DNA of 51,522 nt from an uncultured Verrucomicrobiota bacterium (GTDB taxonomy: Bacteria > Verrucomicrobiota > Kiritimatiellia > CAJWTS01): the NCBI GenBank assembly GCA_913047795.1, contig CAJWTS010000020.1, positions 1 to 51,522 on the forward strand, written 5' to 3'. The notes under the pieces are model-generated. The model was not told the origin of the DNA, made no database searches, and saw only the letters and a list, made by a program, of their open reading frames with translations. Of the stretch, positions 7,946 through 15,774 are shown one piece after another. The position numbers and the translations under genes were made by a program. Positions within the stretch are counted from its first letter, which is position 1. The number at the start of each line of letters is the position of its first letter.

Positions 7946-8710
7946 ATGATTCGAGTCCTAATCTTTGCCGCGACACTTTGCTGGAGTTTGCTGCCGTCAA
8001 ACCTCAGTGCTCAGGAGACCAACTCCACCGATACCGAGGTCGCCAGCGACCAGATCGACGATTTTGACGACGATTTTGGCGAGGATTTCGACGAAGACGA
8101 TGCACCCCTTCCCGGGGATCCTCTTCGTGGATACAATCGACTCATGTTTGCCTTTAACGATAAGGCATATTATTGGGTCATGAAACCGGTCGCAACAGGC
8201 TACGGCAAGGTCGTACCCGAATCCGCGCGCCGGGCCGTGCACCGCTGCGTCGTCAATCTCGGGTTTCCGGTCCGATTCTTAAATTCCGCTCTGCAACTAA
8301 AGCTCAAGGCTGCCAGCGTCGAGTTCGGTCGTTTCGCAATCAACACGACGATCGGCATCGCGGGACTCTTTGATCCCGCGGCCGCGCACTTCGGCCTTGC
8401 CGCACCACCACGAGAGGACCTCGGTCAGACCCTGGGACATTACGGCATCGGCGCAGGGTTTCCGATCGTGCTTCCCATTCTGGGATCGTCAAATCTGCGG
8501 GACTCGCTGGCGATGATTCCCGACTGGTACGTCCATCCGTTCAGTCATTTGCCTCCTCGCAATTCGACTATCATAGAGGCGTGGGTCGCCGAGAATTACC
8601 TGTCACTCAATCTCGGCGAGTATGACCTTATGAAAAATTCGGCAATCGACGCCTATACCATGTTTAAAGACGGCTACAAGCAACGACGCGAAGCAGCGAT
8701 AAGGGAGTAA
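7946..8710 (+). CDS. mlaA: MlaA (VacJ) family phospholipid-trafficking protein
   Basis: A 254-residue protein with a signal peptide (about residues 1-22) and the MlaA domain from residue 57 (DPLRGYNRLMFAFND) to the end. The segments GLFDPA, ED-GQTLGHYG and GFPIVLPILGSSNLRD are family hallmarks. MlaA sits in the outer membrane and removes misplaced phospholipid from the outer leaflet, passing it to MlaC. The signal peptide has no clear lipobox cysteine, unlike E. coli MlaA, which is a lipoprotein. Residues 38-52 are an Asp/Glu/Phe-rich stretch between signal and domain. mlaC starts 3 bases after the stop, so the two are surely co-transcribed. Confidence 0.92.
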   Translation: MIRVLIFAATLCWSLLPSNLSAQETNSTDTEVASDQIDDFDDDFGEDFDEDDAPLPGDPLRGYNRLMFAFNDKAYYWVMKPVATGYGKVVPESARRAVHRCVVNLGFPVRFLNSALQLKLKAASVEFGRFAINTTIGIAGLFDPAAAHFGLAAPPREDLGQTLGHYGIGAGFPIVLPILGSSNLRDSLAMIPDWYVHPFSHLPPRNSTIIEAWVAENYLSLNLGEYDLMKNSAIDAYTMFKDGYKQRREAAIRE

Positions 8711-8713
8711 CCC

Positions 8714-9295
8714 ATGAAGAGGATACTAGTCATTAGCATTTTTACGGCGCTCTGCCTGCAGCCGTTAGTTGCGGATGATCTCTCGGACGTTGACAAGGTC
8801 ACGCGCGACACAGTCGGAGCCGTGCTCGAATCCCTGCGCGACCAGTCCTCGGACTACGAGACGCGATTTGATCAGTTCAAGCAGATCATAGACCCGGTGT
8901 TCGACTTTGATCGAATGGGCAAACAGGCACTAGGCAAGACGCGCTGGTCCCGGTTCAAGGCAGACCAGAAGAGAGAATACCTCCTTTTATTCGGCGATCT
9001 TTTGCGCCAGACCTATTTTGAGAAGATGTCCCTCTTCTCCAACGTGGCGGTTGAATCCCTGGCCCCCATTCGAGTCAAGAGCCACGTCCCCCTGCCGATG
9101 ATCGCCGTCTCGAAATCGGAACGACAGGGCATGCTGTATAAGCTGTACAGCAAAAACGGCCAGTGGAAGGTCTGGGACGTGGAAGTCCAGGAAGTCAGCA
9201 TTGTGAAGTCTTACAAGGCACAGTACCGCCAGTTCCTCACTTCCCGTTCCGTCGAGGACTTACTCAAGAAGATGAGGGCCAGCGTCGGCAAGTAA
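8714..9295 (+). CDS. mlaC: MlaC (Ttg2D) family periplasmic phospholipid carrier
   Basis: A 193-residue protein with a signal peptide ending near residue 20 (LVADD). The core (residues 40-185) carries the family pattern: FDFDRMGKQALGK.RW, then a YLLLFGDLLRQTYF helix and a closing Y-SKNGQWKVWDVEV-VS segment. MlaC shuttles lipid across the periplasm. In E. coli its inner-membrane partner is the MlaFEDB transporter with an MCE protein. Here the next gene, 9 bases away, is an RND/MMPL exporter instead. No mlaD, mlaE or mlaF gene is present in the window. Confidence 0.9.
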   Translation: MKRILVISIFTALCLQPLVADDLSDVDKVTRDTVGAVLESLRDQSSDYETRFDQFKQIIDPVFDFDRMGKQALGKTRWSRFKADQKREYLLLFGDLLRQTYFEKMSLFSNVAVESLAPIRVKSHVPLPMIAVSKSERQGMLYKLYSKNGQWKVWDVEVQEVSIVKSYKAQYRQFLTSRSVEDLLKKMRASVGK

Positions 9296-9304
9296 CATCC
9301 CGTC

Positions 9305-11851
9305 GTGCGACCCGCAGATGGCAATCAGTCGATGAACTGGATCCGGCTCTACGACCGCGCCATTCTCGGCCACGCGAAGCTTGTGCTCCTGTTGCTGGTC
9401 TGCGTCCTCGTCGCGTTCGGTTACCGAATCAAGGACTTCCGGATCGATGCCAGCGCGGACACGCTGATCCTTGAGCACGACGAGGATCTTGAGCGCTATC
9501 GCAATGTCACCGCACGCTACGGATCAAGCGAATACCTCTTCATCGCCTATACGCCTCACGGGGACATTTTCGACAAGGGATCGCTACGGAATATACGGGC
9601 CCTGCGGGATCAACTGGACGCCCTCGACCGCGTATCATCCGTGGTCACGCTTCTCGATGCGCCACTCCTCAAGAATCCGCCGGTACCACTCGCTGAGCTA
9701 CGCGCGAACATAAAGACGTTAGACTCGCCCGGCATCGATATGGCCCTCGCACGCGAGGAGATCGCCGGAAGCCCGTTACTGCTGAATCTCCTGATCAGCC
9801 CGGATCTTCAGAGCACTGCCCTTCAGATCAATCTCGCGGACGATCCGGATCTAGAGGATCTTTTTCGCCAACGAGCGGACCTGCGCCTGCGCAAGCAGGA
9901 CGGCAGCATTACCGCAACGGAGTCCGATGACTTGCAACGTGTCAGCAAGGCCTATAACAGGGCTAAAGACCGCGCCGGCGAGTCCCGCCATGACTTGATC
10001 GAGGCCATCCGCGGGATCATGGAGACGCATCGAAGACATGCCGAGCTGCATCTCGGCGGGGTGCCGATGATCGCCGACGACATGGTCACCTTCGTGCGAC
10101 GTGATCTCCGTGTCTTCGGCACCGGCATGCTCGGCTTTTTGATCCTGACTCTGGTTGTCATCTTCCGGAAGATCCGGTGGGTCGTGCTTCCAATTATCAA
10201 CTGCGTTGCATCGGCAGCCATCATGATGGGCGGACTGGGCATTTTCGATTGGCCGGTAACAGTGGTCTCCGCCAACTTCATCTCCCTCCAGCTCATTATC
10301 TCGATGGCCCTGTCTATCCATATCATCGTGCGCTACAGGGAAATCCAGGCTGCGGGCACCACGAACGACCACCACGAGCTTATCCTCGAGACGGTCCGCA
10401 CTATTTTTCTCCCCTGCCTTTACACCGCGTTGACGACCGTTGCCGGCTTCTGTTCGCTGATGATCTGCGACATTCTACCCGTCGTGAATTTCGGCTGGAT
10501 GATGACCCTGGGTATTGTCGTCTCGCTCTGTGTCACCTTCCTGCTCCTGCCGACCATTTTGTCCATCATGCCCATCGCGCCGCCCGCAACCCCGAGTCGC
10601 AGTGAATTTTCCGTGACAACCGTACTCGCCAACTTTACGAGTCGTTTCCCGCTCGTCATCTTCACCCTTGCGCTCGTGGTGGTCGCCGTCACGATCGTCG
10701 GTATCTCGAGGCTCGACGTAGAGAACAGTTTCATCAACTACTTCCGCCGATCCACCGAGATCTTCAAGGGGATGGAGATTATCGACCGCAACCTCGGGGG
10801 CACCACGCCCCTCGATGTCATCGTGAATTTCAAGACGATTGACGAGGTCGAACACGTCGGCGGAGAAGAGGACCCTGACGACGAATTTGATGATTTTGGC
10901 GATTTCGAGGAATTTGAAGAAGAAGAAGGTGACGACGAGAAGTATTGGTATACACCCGACAAGATCGCGACCATCCGCCGTGTGCACCACTACCTCGACA
11001 GCCTCCCTGCCATCGGCAAGGTGCTCTCGCTCAATACCATGCTAGCCATTGCCGAGGACATTACGGGCAACGAAGAATGGGACAGCTTCGAACTTGCCCT
11101 TCTATTCAAGGAGTTCCCGGACGATTTCCGGAGCCTGGTCATCGAGCCGTACGTCTCAATCGAACACAACCAGGCCCGCTTCACCGTCCGCATCAAGGAC
11201 TCCCTGCAATGGTTACGGCGCAACGTCTTACTGGAGGATATTCAGGCGCACCTCGACTCTGAAGTCGGACTCGAACCGGGCCAGGCCAGCCTCGCCGGCG
11301 TCATGATTCTCTACAACAATATGCTGCAGAGTCTTTTCCGGTCACAGGTACAGACCATCGGGTTCACCGTGCTGGCCATCTTGATCATGTTCATGATTCT
11401 CTTTCGATCTATTCGAATTGCGCTCATTGCTATTTTCCCGAACCTGATGGCCTCCCTTGTCGTGCTCGGCGCGATGGGGCTACTCGGCATCTCGCTGGAT
11501 ATGATGACAATCACCATCGTGGCGATCAGCATCGGAATCGCGGTCGACAACACGATTCACTACATCCATCGCTTTCGGCGCGAGTTCGCCACGGACAGGA
11601 ACTATATGCAAACCATGTTCCGCTGCCACGGGAGCATCGGAAAGGCCATGTATTACACGTCGATCACGATCATCATCGGGTTTTCGATTCTCTCCTTATC
11701 CGAATTCATACCAAGTGTGTTGTTCGGATTGCTGACGAGCCTGGCCATGGCGATGGCACTCGCAGCCGCACTGACCCTGCTGCCGCGTATGCTGATGCTG
11801 TTCAAGGCATTCGGCCCGGAGAGCGAAACGCCGGACCCGCAGAGCGGCTAG
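9305..11851 (+). CDS. RND superfamily MMPL-type lipid exporter (HpnN-like)
   Basis: About 848 residues with two RND halves. Each half has one helix, a large periplasmic domain and five more helices; the first starts near residue 18 and the repeat near residue 450. The segment TTVAGFCSLM with following helices is the sterol-sensing-like core, repeated as VAISIGIAVDNTIHYIHRFR in the second half. Related HpnN proteins move hopanoids and other lipids. Residues of about 519-546, in the second periplasmic domain, are a long Asp/Glu/Phe insert. The start is unsure: GTG at 9305 or ATG at 9332, neither with a clear ribosome site. It is the third gene of the mla operon and probably supplies the energy-coupled inner-membrane step. 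Confidence 0.88.
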   Translation: MRPADGNQSMNWIRLYDRAILGHAKLVLLLLVCVLVAFGYRIKDFRIDASADTLILEHDEDLERYRNVTARYGSSEYLFIAYTPHGDIFDKGSLRNIRALRDQLDALDRVSSVVTLLDAPLLKNPPVPLAELRANIKTLDSPGIDMALAREEIAGSPLLLNLLISPDLQSTALQINLADDPDLEDLFRQRADLRLRKQDGSITATESDDLQRVSKAYNRAKDRAGESRHDLIEAIRGIMETHRRHAELHLGGVPMIADDMVTFVRRDLRVFGTGMLGFLILTLVVIFRKIRWVVLPIINCVASAAIMMGGLGIFDWPVTVVSANFISLQLIISMALSIHIIVRYREIQAAGTTNDHHELILETVRTIFLPCLYTALTTVAGFCSLMICDILPVVNFGWMMTLGIVVSLCVTFLLLPTILSIMPIAPPATPSRSEFSVTTVLANFTSRFPLVIFTLALVVVAVTIVGISRLDVENSFINYFRRSTEIFKGMEIIDRNLGGTTPLDVIVNFKTIDEVEHVGGEEDPDDEFDDFGDFEEFEEEEGDDEKYWYTPDKIATIRRVHHYLDSLPAIGKVLSLNTMLAIAEDITGNEEWDSFELALLFKEFPDDFRSLVIEPYVSIEHNQARFTVRIKDSLQWLRRNVLLEDIQAHLDSEVGLEPGQASLAGVMILYNNMLQSLFRSQVQTIGFTVLAILIMFMILFRSIRIALIAIFPNLMASLVVLGAMGLLGISLDMMTITIVAISIGIAVDNTIHYIHRFRREFATDRNYMQTMFRCHGSIGKAMYYTSITIIIGFSILSLSEFIPSVLFGLLTSLAMAMALAAALTLLPRMLMLFKAFGPESETPDPQSG

Positions 11852-12035
11852 AAGGAACGGGCCGCCGCGGGCGCGATGCCCCGATCGCCAGCACGGTCCC
11901 AATAGACCCGTAGCCATACAGGGTAAAATTTGCGCGCGTGTGAACCGCCTTGAAACGCGCCGCCGTTGCGGCAGGCTCCTATGCGACCTAAGTCCTGCGG
12001 CTACCGTTCTCGTTAAATCACGCTTGCCCGCAGCC

Positions 12036-12935
12036 CTATTTCCGCCTCATTAAACGTTGCGCTCGCCCGAGTACGTTGTTCGCGTGACCCAGGATGAGAT
12101 CCCCGCGAAGGGTCCACTGGGCACGGGTCGCGGCTTTAACAAGAGCTTCCCGAGCAGACGCCGACGACGGCTTCAGCGCCGTACCGTTGCATTCCCGACA
12201 TTTAGCCCGGATCTGCCCGGTGCCTCCGCACTTCGCGCACTTACGGTCGCCATCGCATGCCGTGCATCGTTCGCTACGCCCCGACTTTGCGAGCGATTCG
12301 CGCTTGCCCGTGCCGCCACAGAAGGGACAGGAGCCATCTGCGGCACAGGGCCCGCAGGGCCGCTCCGTTGTGCCGTCTCGGCCGCATAGAACACAGGCCC
12401 GGGCAACCTTATCATCAGAAAGGAATGCCCCATAGGCCGAATCGGGGAACATCGCGGTGAAAAACTTCCGGCCGCGGACAAACGTGGGTTCGTGCCCGGC
12501 AGCCAGACTGCCTACGGTGTACACGGCCAGCACGGCCTCGTGCACATGATTGCCCGCGCGGTCGCGCCGCAGCAAGTCCGCCGCAACGGACTTCAACTCT
12601 GCAAGAGCAGGCTCATTGTCGGCATTGCGCTTTAGAATCGTAATCGCATCCAAACCTTTGCGGCTCAGAGCCAGGTCGGCAATCGCCTCATACTCATGGA
12701 CGAACAACGACACCAGAACTGCGATGACAACCAGGGCCAAAAGAACCAGGGGGCCCCTTCCCGGTCGACGCAGGACCTTACGGCGCCGATCGCGTCGATC
12801 CATCTCGCGCTGAAGCACCGATTCGGCTGGATTCGAGATTCGCGACGATTCCACCTTGCGATCGCGTAGCTTGAGCTTGTCATTCACCGCGGAATCCCCC
12901 GGCTTCTCGCCTCGTGATTTAAAGCGCTTAAACAT
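12036..12935 (-). CDS. single-pass membrane protein with a DnaJ-like cysteine-rich zinc-finger region
   Basis: A 299-residue protein of unknown role. The basic N-terminus (residues 1-60) is followed by one membrane helix (61-80). A helical region is next, and then a segment with six CxxC pairs, two of them CxxCGGTG (CPFCGGTG, CAKCGGTG) as in the DnaJ zinc-binding domain. No J domain is present. The C-terminus is helical. It is the last gene of the ffh-to-yraN run and starts 12 bases after yraN, so it is probably in the same transcript. A scaffold or redox/metal role is possible but not shown. Confidence 0.7.
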   Translation of the reverse strand: MFKRFKSRGEKPGDSAVNDKLKLRDRKVESSRISNPAESVLQREMDRRDRRRKVLRRPGRGPLVLLALVVIAVLVSLFVHEYEAIADLALSRKGLDAITILKRNADNEPALAELKSVAADLLRRDRAGNHVHEAVLAVYTVGSLAAGHEPTFVRGRKFFTAMFPDSAYGAFLSDDKVARACVLCGRDGTTERPCGPCAADGSCPFCGGTGKRESLAKSGRSERCTACDGDRKCAKCGGTGQIRAKCRECNGTALKPSSASAREALVKAATRAQWTLRGDLILGHANNVLGRAQRLMRRK

Positions 12936-12947
12936 TCGTCAGCGGGA

Positions 12948-13340
12948 TTATAGCAGATAGCGTCGATCGAGTTGAAATGCGTTTTGGATGTGCCGGATCT
13001 CTGGCTCACCATCATCCATGCGCCCCACAATCTCTACGACATCGAACCGAAAACTTACCCGTGGGTCGCGAAGACGCTGCAGATACCGCACGGCAGCACG
13101 CGAAAGGACACGCCGCTTATCGCGATCCACCGCATCCGACGGCCTTCCAAAGGTCTCCGTCGCGCGGGTCTTGACCTCCACGAACACGAGCACATCACCT
13201 TCCCGGGCCACGATGTCTATTTCGTCGCGACCCCCAGGGCGTACGCGCTTGCCAAGCACCTTCATGCCACGGCGCTTCAGATCCTTGCCGGCATGCTTTT
13301 CGCCCCAATGTCCGATTGCCTGGCTGTCGTTCGGCTTCAT
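12948..13340 (-). CDS. yraN: YraN (UPF0102) family nuclease-like protein
   Basis: A 130-residue protein of normal length for the family. The PD-(D/E)xK-type core is visible: GEKHA near the start, GGRDEIDIVA, then VLVFVEVKTR. The RRVLSRAAVRYL helix follows. The family resembles Holliday-junction resolvases, but its function is not settled. It follows rnhB by 12 bases, an order (rplS-rnhB-yraN) found in many bacteria. Confidence 0.93.
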   Translation of the reverse strand: MKPNDSQAIGHWGEKHAGKDLKRRGMKVLGKRVRPGGRDEIDIVAREGDVLVFVEVKTRATETFGRPSDAVDRDKRRVLSRAAVRYLQRLRDPRVSFRFDVVEIVGRMDDGEPEIRHIQNAFQLDRRYLL

Positions 13341-13352
13341 GCCGTGATTGCT

Positions 13353-14003
13353 CTATTCCCGAGCTGCTGCACGGGATCGTATTTCCGCACTCTCGCGCAC
13401 GGGGCGAAAAGACTGGCGGTGGATGGGTGTCGGACCATGTTCCATCAATGCTTGAAAATGCGCCTTGGAACCATACCCCTTGTGTCGCGCAAACCCATAT
13501 GGCGGATACACCGCGTCAAATTCGACCATCATGCGGTCGCGGGTCACCTTGGCAATCACACTGGCGGCGGCGATGGATAAACTGGCCTGGTCACCGCGGG
13601 TCACGGCCCGTGCCGGGCAAGGCAACGGTGGCATGGTGCGACCGTCGATGATCGCGAAATCCGCGGCGTGCAGCAGGTGCTCAACTGCAATCGTCATCGC
13701 CTGATGCGTCGCCTGCAGGATGTTGATCTCGTCGATTGTAGTGGAATCGACGCAGCCCAGTCCAACATCAGCGCAGGAACTGTTCTGCAGTATTTCGAAA
13801 AATGCCTCCCGGCGGCTTTTGCTCAATTGCTTGGAATCATTGAGACCTTCAAGATCCCCGTTGCCGTCGGACTCGGCGTAATCACGCTGGAAGACCACCG
13901 CCGCTGCAACAACGGGACCTGCCAGTGGACCGCGACCCGCTTCATCCACGCCCGCGACACGGGTGAAGCCCTGTGCCCAAACGTCGATTTCGTGTTCGAG
14001 CAA
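13353..14003 (-). CDS. rnhB: ribonuclease HII
   Basis: A 216-residue protein. The N-terminal motif VAGVDEAGRGPLAGPVVAAAV holds the first catalytic Asp20 and Glu21. Later acidic residues lie in AIIDG and in the segment around MMVEFD. RNase HII cuts RNA in RNA/DNA hybrids and removes single ribonucleotides from DNA. It starts 3 bases after rplS, so the two are co-translated neighbours. Confidence 0.95.
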   Translation of the reverse strand: MLEHEIDVWAQGFTRVAGVDEAGRGPLAGPVVAAAVVFQRDYAESDGNGDLEGLNDSKQLSKSRREAFFEILQNSSCADVGLGCVDSTTIDEINILQATHQAMTIAVEHLLHAADFAIIDGRTMPPLPCPARAVTRGDQASLSIAAASVIAKVTRDRMMVEFDAVYPPYGFARHKGYGSKAHFQALMEHGPTPIHRQSFRPVRESAEIRSRAAARE

Positions 14004-14006
14004 CGG

Positions 14007-14363
14007 TTACTTCCGGCGCGCCTTTAATCGCGTCGCTTTCTTGCCGATACGATTCCGCAGAAAGTAAAGCTTGGCACGACGGGTATGCCCCGAACGTTCT
14101 ATTTCGAGCTTCGCGATTTTGGGCGAATGCACAGGGAACACGCGCTCGACGCCGATCCCATGTGCGATACGACGCACGGTGAACGTCTCCGTCGCACCAC
14201 CGCCGTCTCTGGCAATAACCAGCCCTTCAAAGACCTGGATGCGTTCTTTGTCGCCTTCCGTAATGCTGAAGTGGACTCGTACGGTGTCCCCGATGCGAAA
14301 CGGAGTCAATCCCGTCGTCCGGCACTGGGCACGCTCAATTTTCTCGATCTGTTTCGTTATCAT
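14007..14363 (-). CDS. rplS: 50S ribosomal protein L19
   Basis: A 118-residue protein matching L19 in length and pattern: [11 protein letters not shown] near residue 22, [27 protein letters not shown] and the C-terminal [15 protein letters not shown]. It lies at the 30S/50S interface. It is part of the conserved rpsP-khpA-trmD-rplS order, 53 bases after trmD. Confidence 0.98.
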   Translation of the reverse strand: MITKQIEKIERAQCRTTGLTPFRIGDTVRVHFSITEGDKERIQVFEGLVIARDGGGATETFTVRRIAHGIGVERVFPVHSPKIAKLEIERSGHTRRAKLYFLRNRIGKKATRLKARRK

Positions 14364-14416
14364 TGTCCGCGTTGCTCCTTTACGCCATCTTGAGAGTTGC
14401 TCGTCGATCGCGCGAT

Positions 14417-15106
14417 TTAATGCGCGCTTCCACTATCTTCCTGCAAAAGGTCAGGCCTGCGCAACGCCGAACGTCGGCGCGCCTGCTCGATCCGCCATTT
14501 TTTTATTGCCCCATGGTTACCCGATCGCAGCACTTCCGGCACTTCCATGTCCCGGTATGTCGCCGGCCGCGTGTACTGCGGATATTCCAGCAACCCGTTT
14601 GTGAACGACTCCTCTTCGGTCGCATCGGCCGCACCCAGTACACCCGGCAGCAGTCTCACGACCGCGTCAACCACGACACCAGCCGCCAGCGCACCATTCG
14701 TCAGCACATAGTCACCAATCGATATCTCGTCATCGACCAATCCCGTTCGTATTCGTTCATCCACGCCCTCGTAATGGCCACAGACCATAACCAGGTGCGT
14801 TTTCACGCTCAAGTCTCGTGCGATGGCCTGTTCGAAGCGCCGCCCCTGCGGGGACATCAACACCACGTACGAAGCCGGCTCACGTACCGACTCCACGGCC
14901 TCAAAAATCGGCCCGGGCTGCATCACCATTCCCGGCCCACCACCGTACGGCGGCGAATCCGTCGTCCGATGCTTATCTGTCGTGAAATCCCGCGGATTCA
15001 CGAACCCAATATCTACTGCCGCCTTTTCTTGCGCGATTTTAAGCATGCTCTCACCGAACACCCCGCCGAGTATCTGCGGAAAAATTGTGACGATGTCTAT
15101 TCGCAG
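14417..15106 (-). CDS. trmD: tRNA (guanine37-N1)-methyltransferase TrmD, probable CUG start
   Basis: TrmD puts a methyl group on G37 of tRNAs and so prevents frameshifting. Family motifs are clear: [12 protein letters not shown] at the very start, [10 protein letters not shown], the knot segments SPQGRRFEQ and [10 protein letters not shown], then [10 protein letters not shown] and PGVLG. The family begins M-x-I-x-I-x-T-x-F-P, which places the start at the codon CTG at 15106-15104. That is one base after the khpA stop, giving 229 residues. No ATG, GTG or TTG is near in frame. An ATT two codons earlier (15112-15110) is the other option. A longer frame reaching 15205 would lie inside khpA and adds non-family residues. 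GAGG in the end of khpA could serve as ribosome site. Confidence 0.93.
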   Translation of the reverse strand: MRIDIVTIFPQILGGVFGESMLKIAQEKAAVDIGFVNPRDFTTDKHRTTDSPPYGGGPGMVMQPGPIFEAVESVREPASYVVLMSPQGRRFEQAIARDLSVKTHLVMVCGHYEGVDERIRTGLVDDEISIGDYVLTNGALAAGVVVDAVVRLLPGVLGAADATEEESFTNGLLEYPQYTRPATYRDMEVPEVLRSGNHGAIKKWRIEQARRRSALRRPDLLQEDSGSAH

Positions 15107-15107
15107 C

Positions 15108-15341
15108 TTAATCGACCACCTCGAGGATCGCGCGCCGGCCCTGCTTCGACGCCATGACACCCAGTAACACGCGAACAGCGGCGATGGTCGAACCGTTTTT
15201 GCCAATCACGCGACCAATGTCCTGCTCGTGACAGCGCAACTCGTAAATCGAAAGGTGCTCGCCGGCAATCTCCGCGACGCGGATCTCGTCGGGATAGTCC
15301 GTCATCTGCTTGATCGTGTTCTCGATAAACTTCTTCATCAT
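15108..15341 (-). CDS. khpA: KH-domain RNA-binding protein KhpA (YlqC)
   Basis: A 77-residue protein if it begins at the ATG at 15341 (MMKKFIENTIKQ), the usual family start. A TTG at 15362 would add 7 residues. The KH signature is GRVIGKNGSTIAAVRVL near residue 45. KhpA binds RNA, often with KhpB, and in several bacteria affects cell division and ribosome biogenesis. It lies between rpsP and trmD as is typical. Its stop is one base before the probable CTG start of trmD. Confidence 0.93.
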   Translation of the reverse strand: MMKKFIENTIKQMTDYPDEIRVAEIAGEHLSIYELRCHEQDIGRVIGKNGSTIAAVRVLLGVMASKQGRRAILEVVD

Positions 15342-15429
15342 ATTACTTTCGTTCTGTTCCAATAAAGCTCGAGGGCGTCAACGGTTCACGCGCGTGTAAC
15401 CGCTCGACGACCGGTGCCCTGCGGGTCGA

Positions 15430-15690
15430 CTAAGCAGTCGCGGTTGCCGACGACTTGCGGGCCTTCTTTATCAATGAGCGTACCGTTTCGCTCGGTATCG
15501 CCCCCTGGTCGGTCCAATGCGTCACGCGTTCGAGATCGAGTTTGAAATTCTCCCCCGTACGCTGGGGATCGTACCAACCCAGTATTTCAAGAAATCGACC
15601 ATCGCGCGGTGCTCGCGTATCGGTCGCTACAACCCGGAAACACGGGTCATTCTTGGCCCCTGTCCTCCGTAACCTCAGTTTAACGGACAT
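15430..15690 (-). CDS. rpsP: 30S ribosomal protein S16
   Basis: An 86-residue protein with the S16 pattern: VKLRLRRTGAKNDPCFRVVA at the start, APRDGRFLEILGWYDP and the closing KLDLERV-WTDQGA-PSETVRSLI. The ribosome site GAGGAG lies 8 bases before the ATG. A 14-base perfect palindrome (15705-15718, GGTCGAATTCGACC) sits just before that site and could form a small leader hairpin. It follows ffh after 84 bases. Confidence 0.98.
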   Translation of the reverse strand: MSVKLRLRRTGAKNDPCFRVVATDTRAPRDGRFLEILGWYDPQRTGENFKLDLERVTHWTDQGAIPSETVRSLIKKARKSSATATA

Positions 15691-15774
15691 GTATTACTCC
15701 TCGTGGTCGAATTCGACCGGACTCTACTCTCTTTTTAGACTTCCCCTCCGAAAATGACCGGGTGTTGTGACACA

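Noticed and set aside
12947..12952. Perfect TATAAT on the minus strand just before the zinc-finger membrane gene
   Set aside because: It would leave a leader of about five bases and has no good -35 box. It overlaps the yraN stop.
15107..15205. Extended trmD start inside khpA
   Set aside because: The extra 33 residues are Arg/Ser/Trp rich and overlap khpA in another frame. TrmD proteins begin at the RIDIVTIFP segment.
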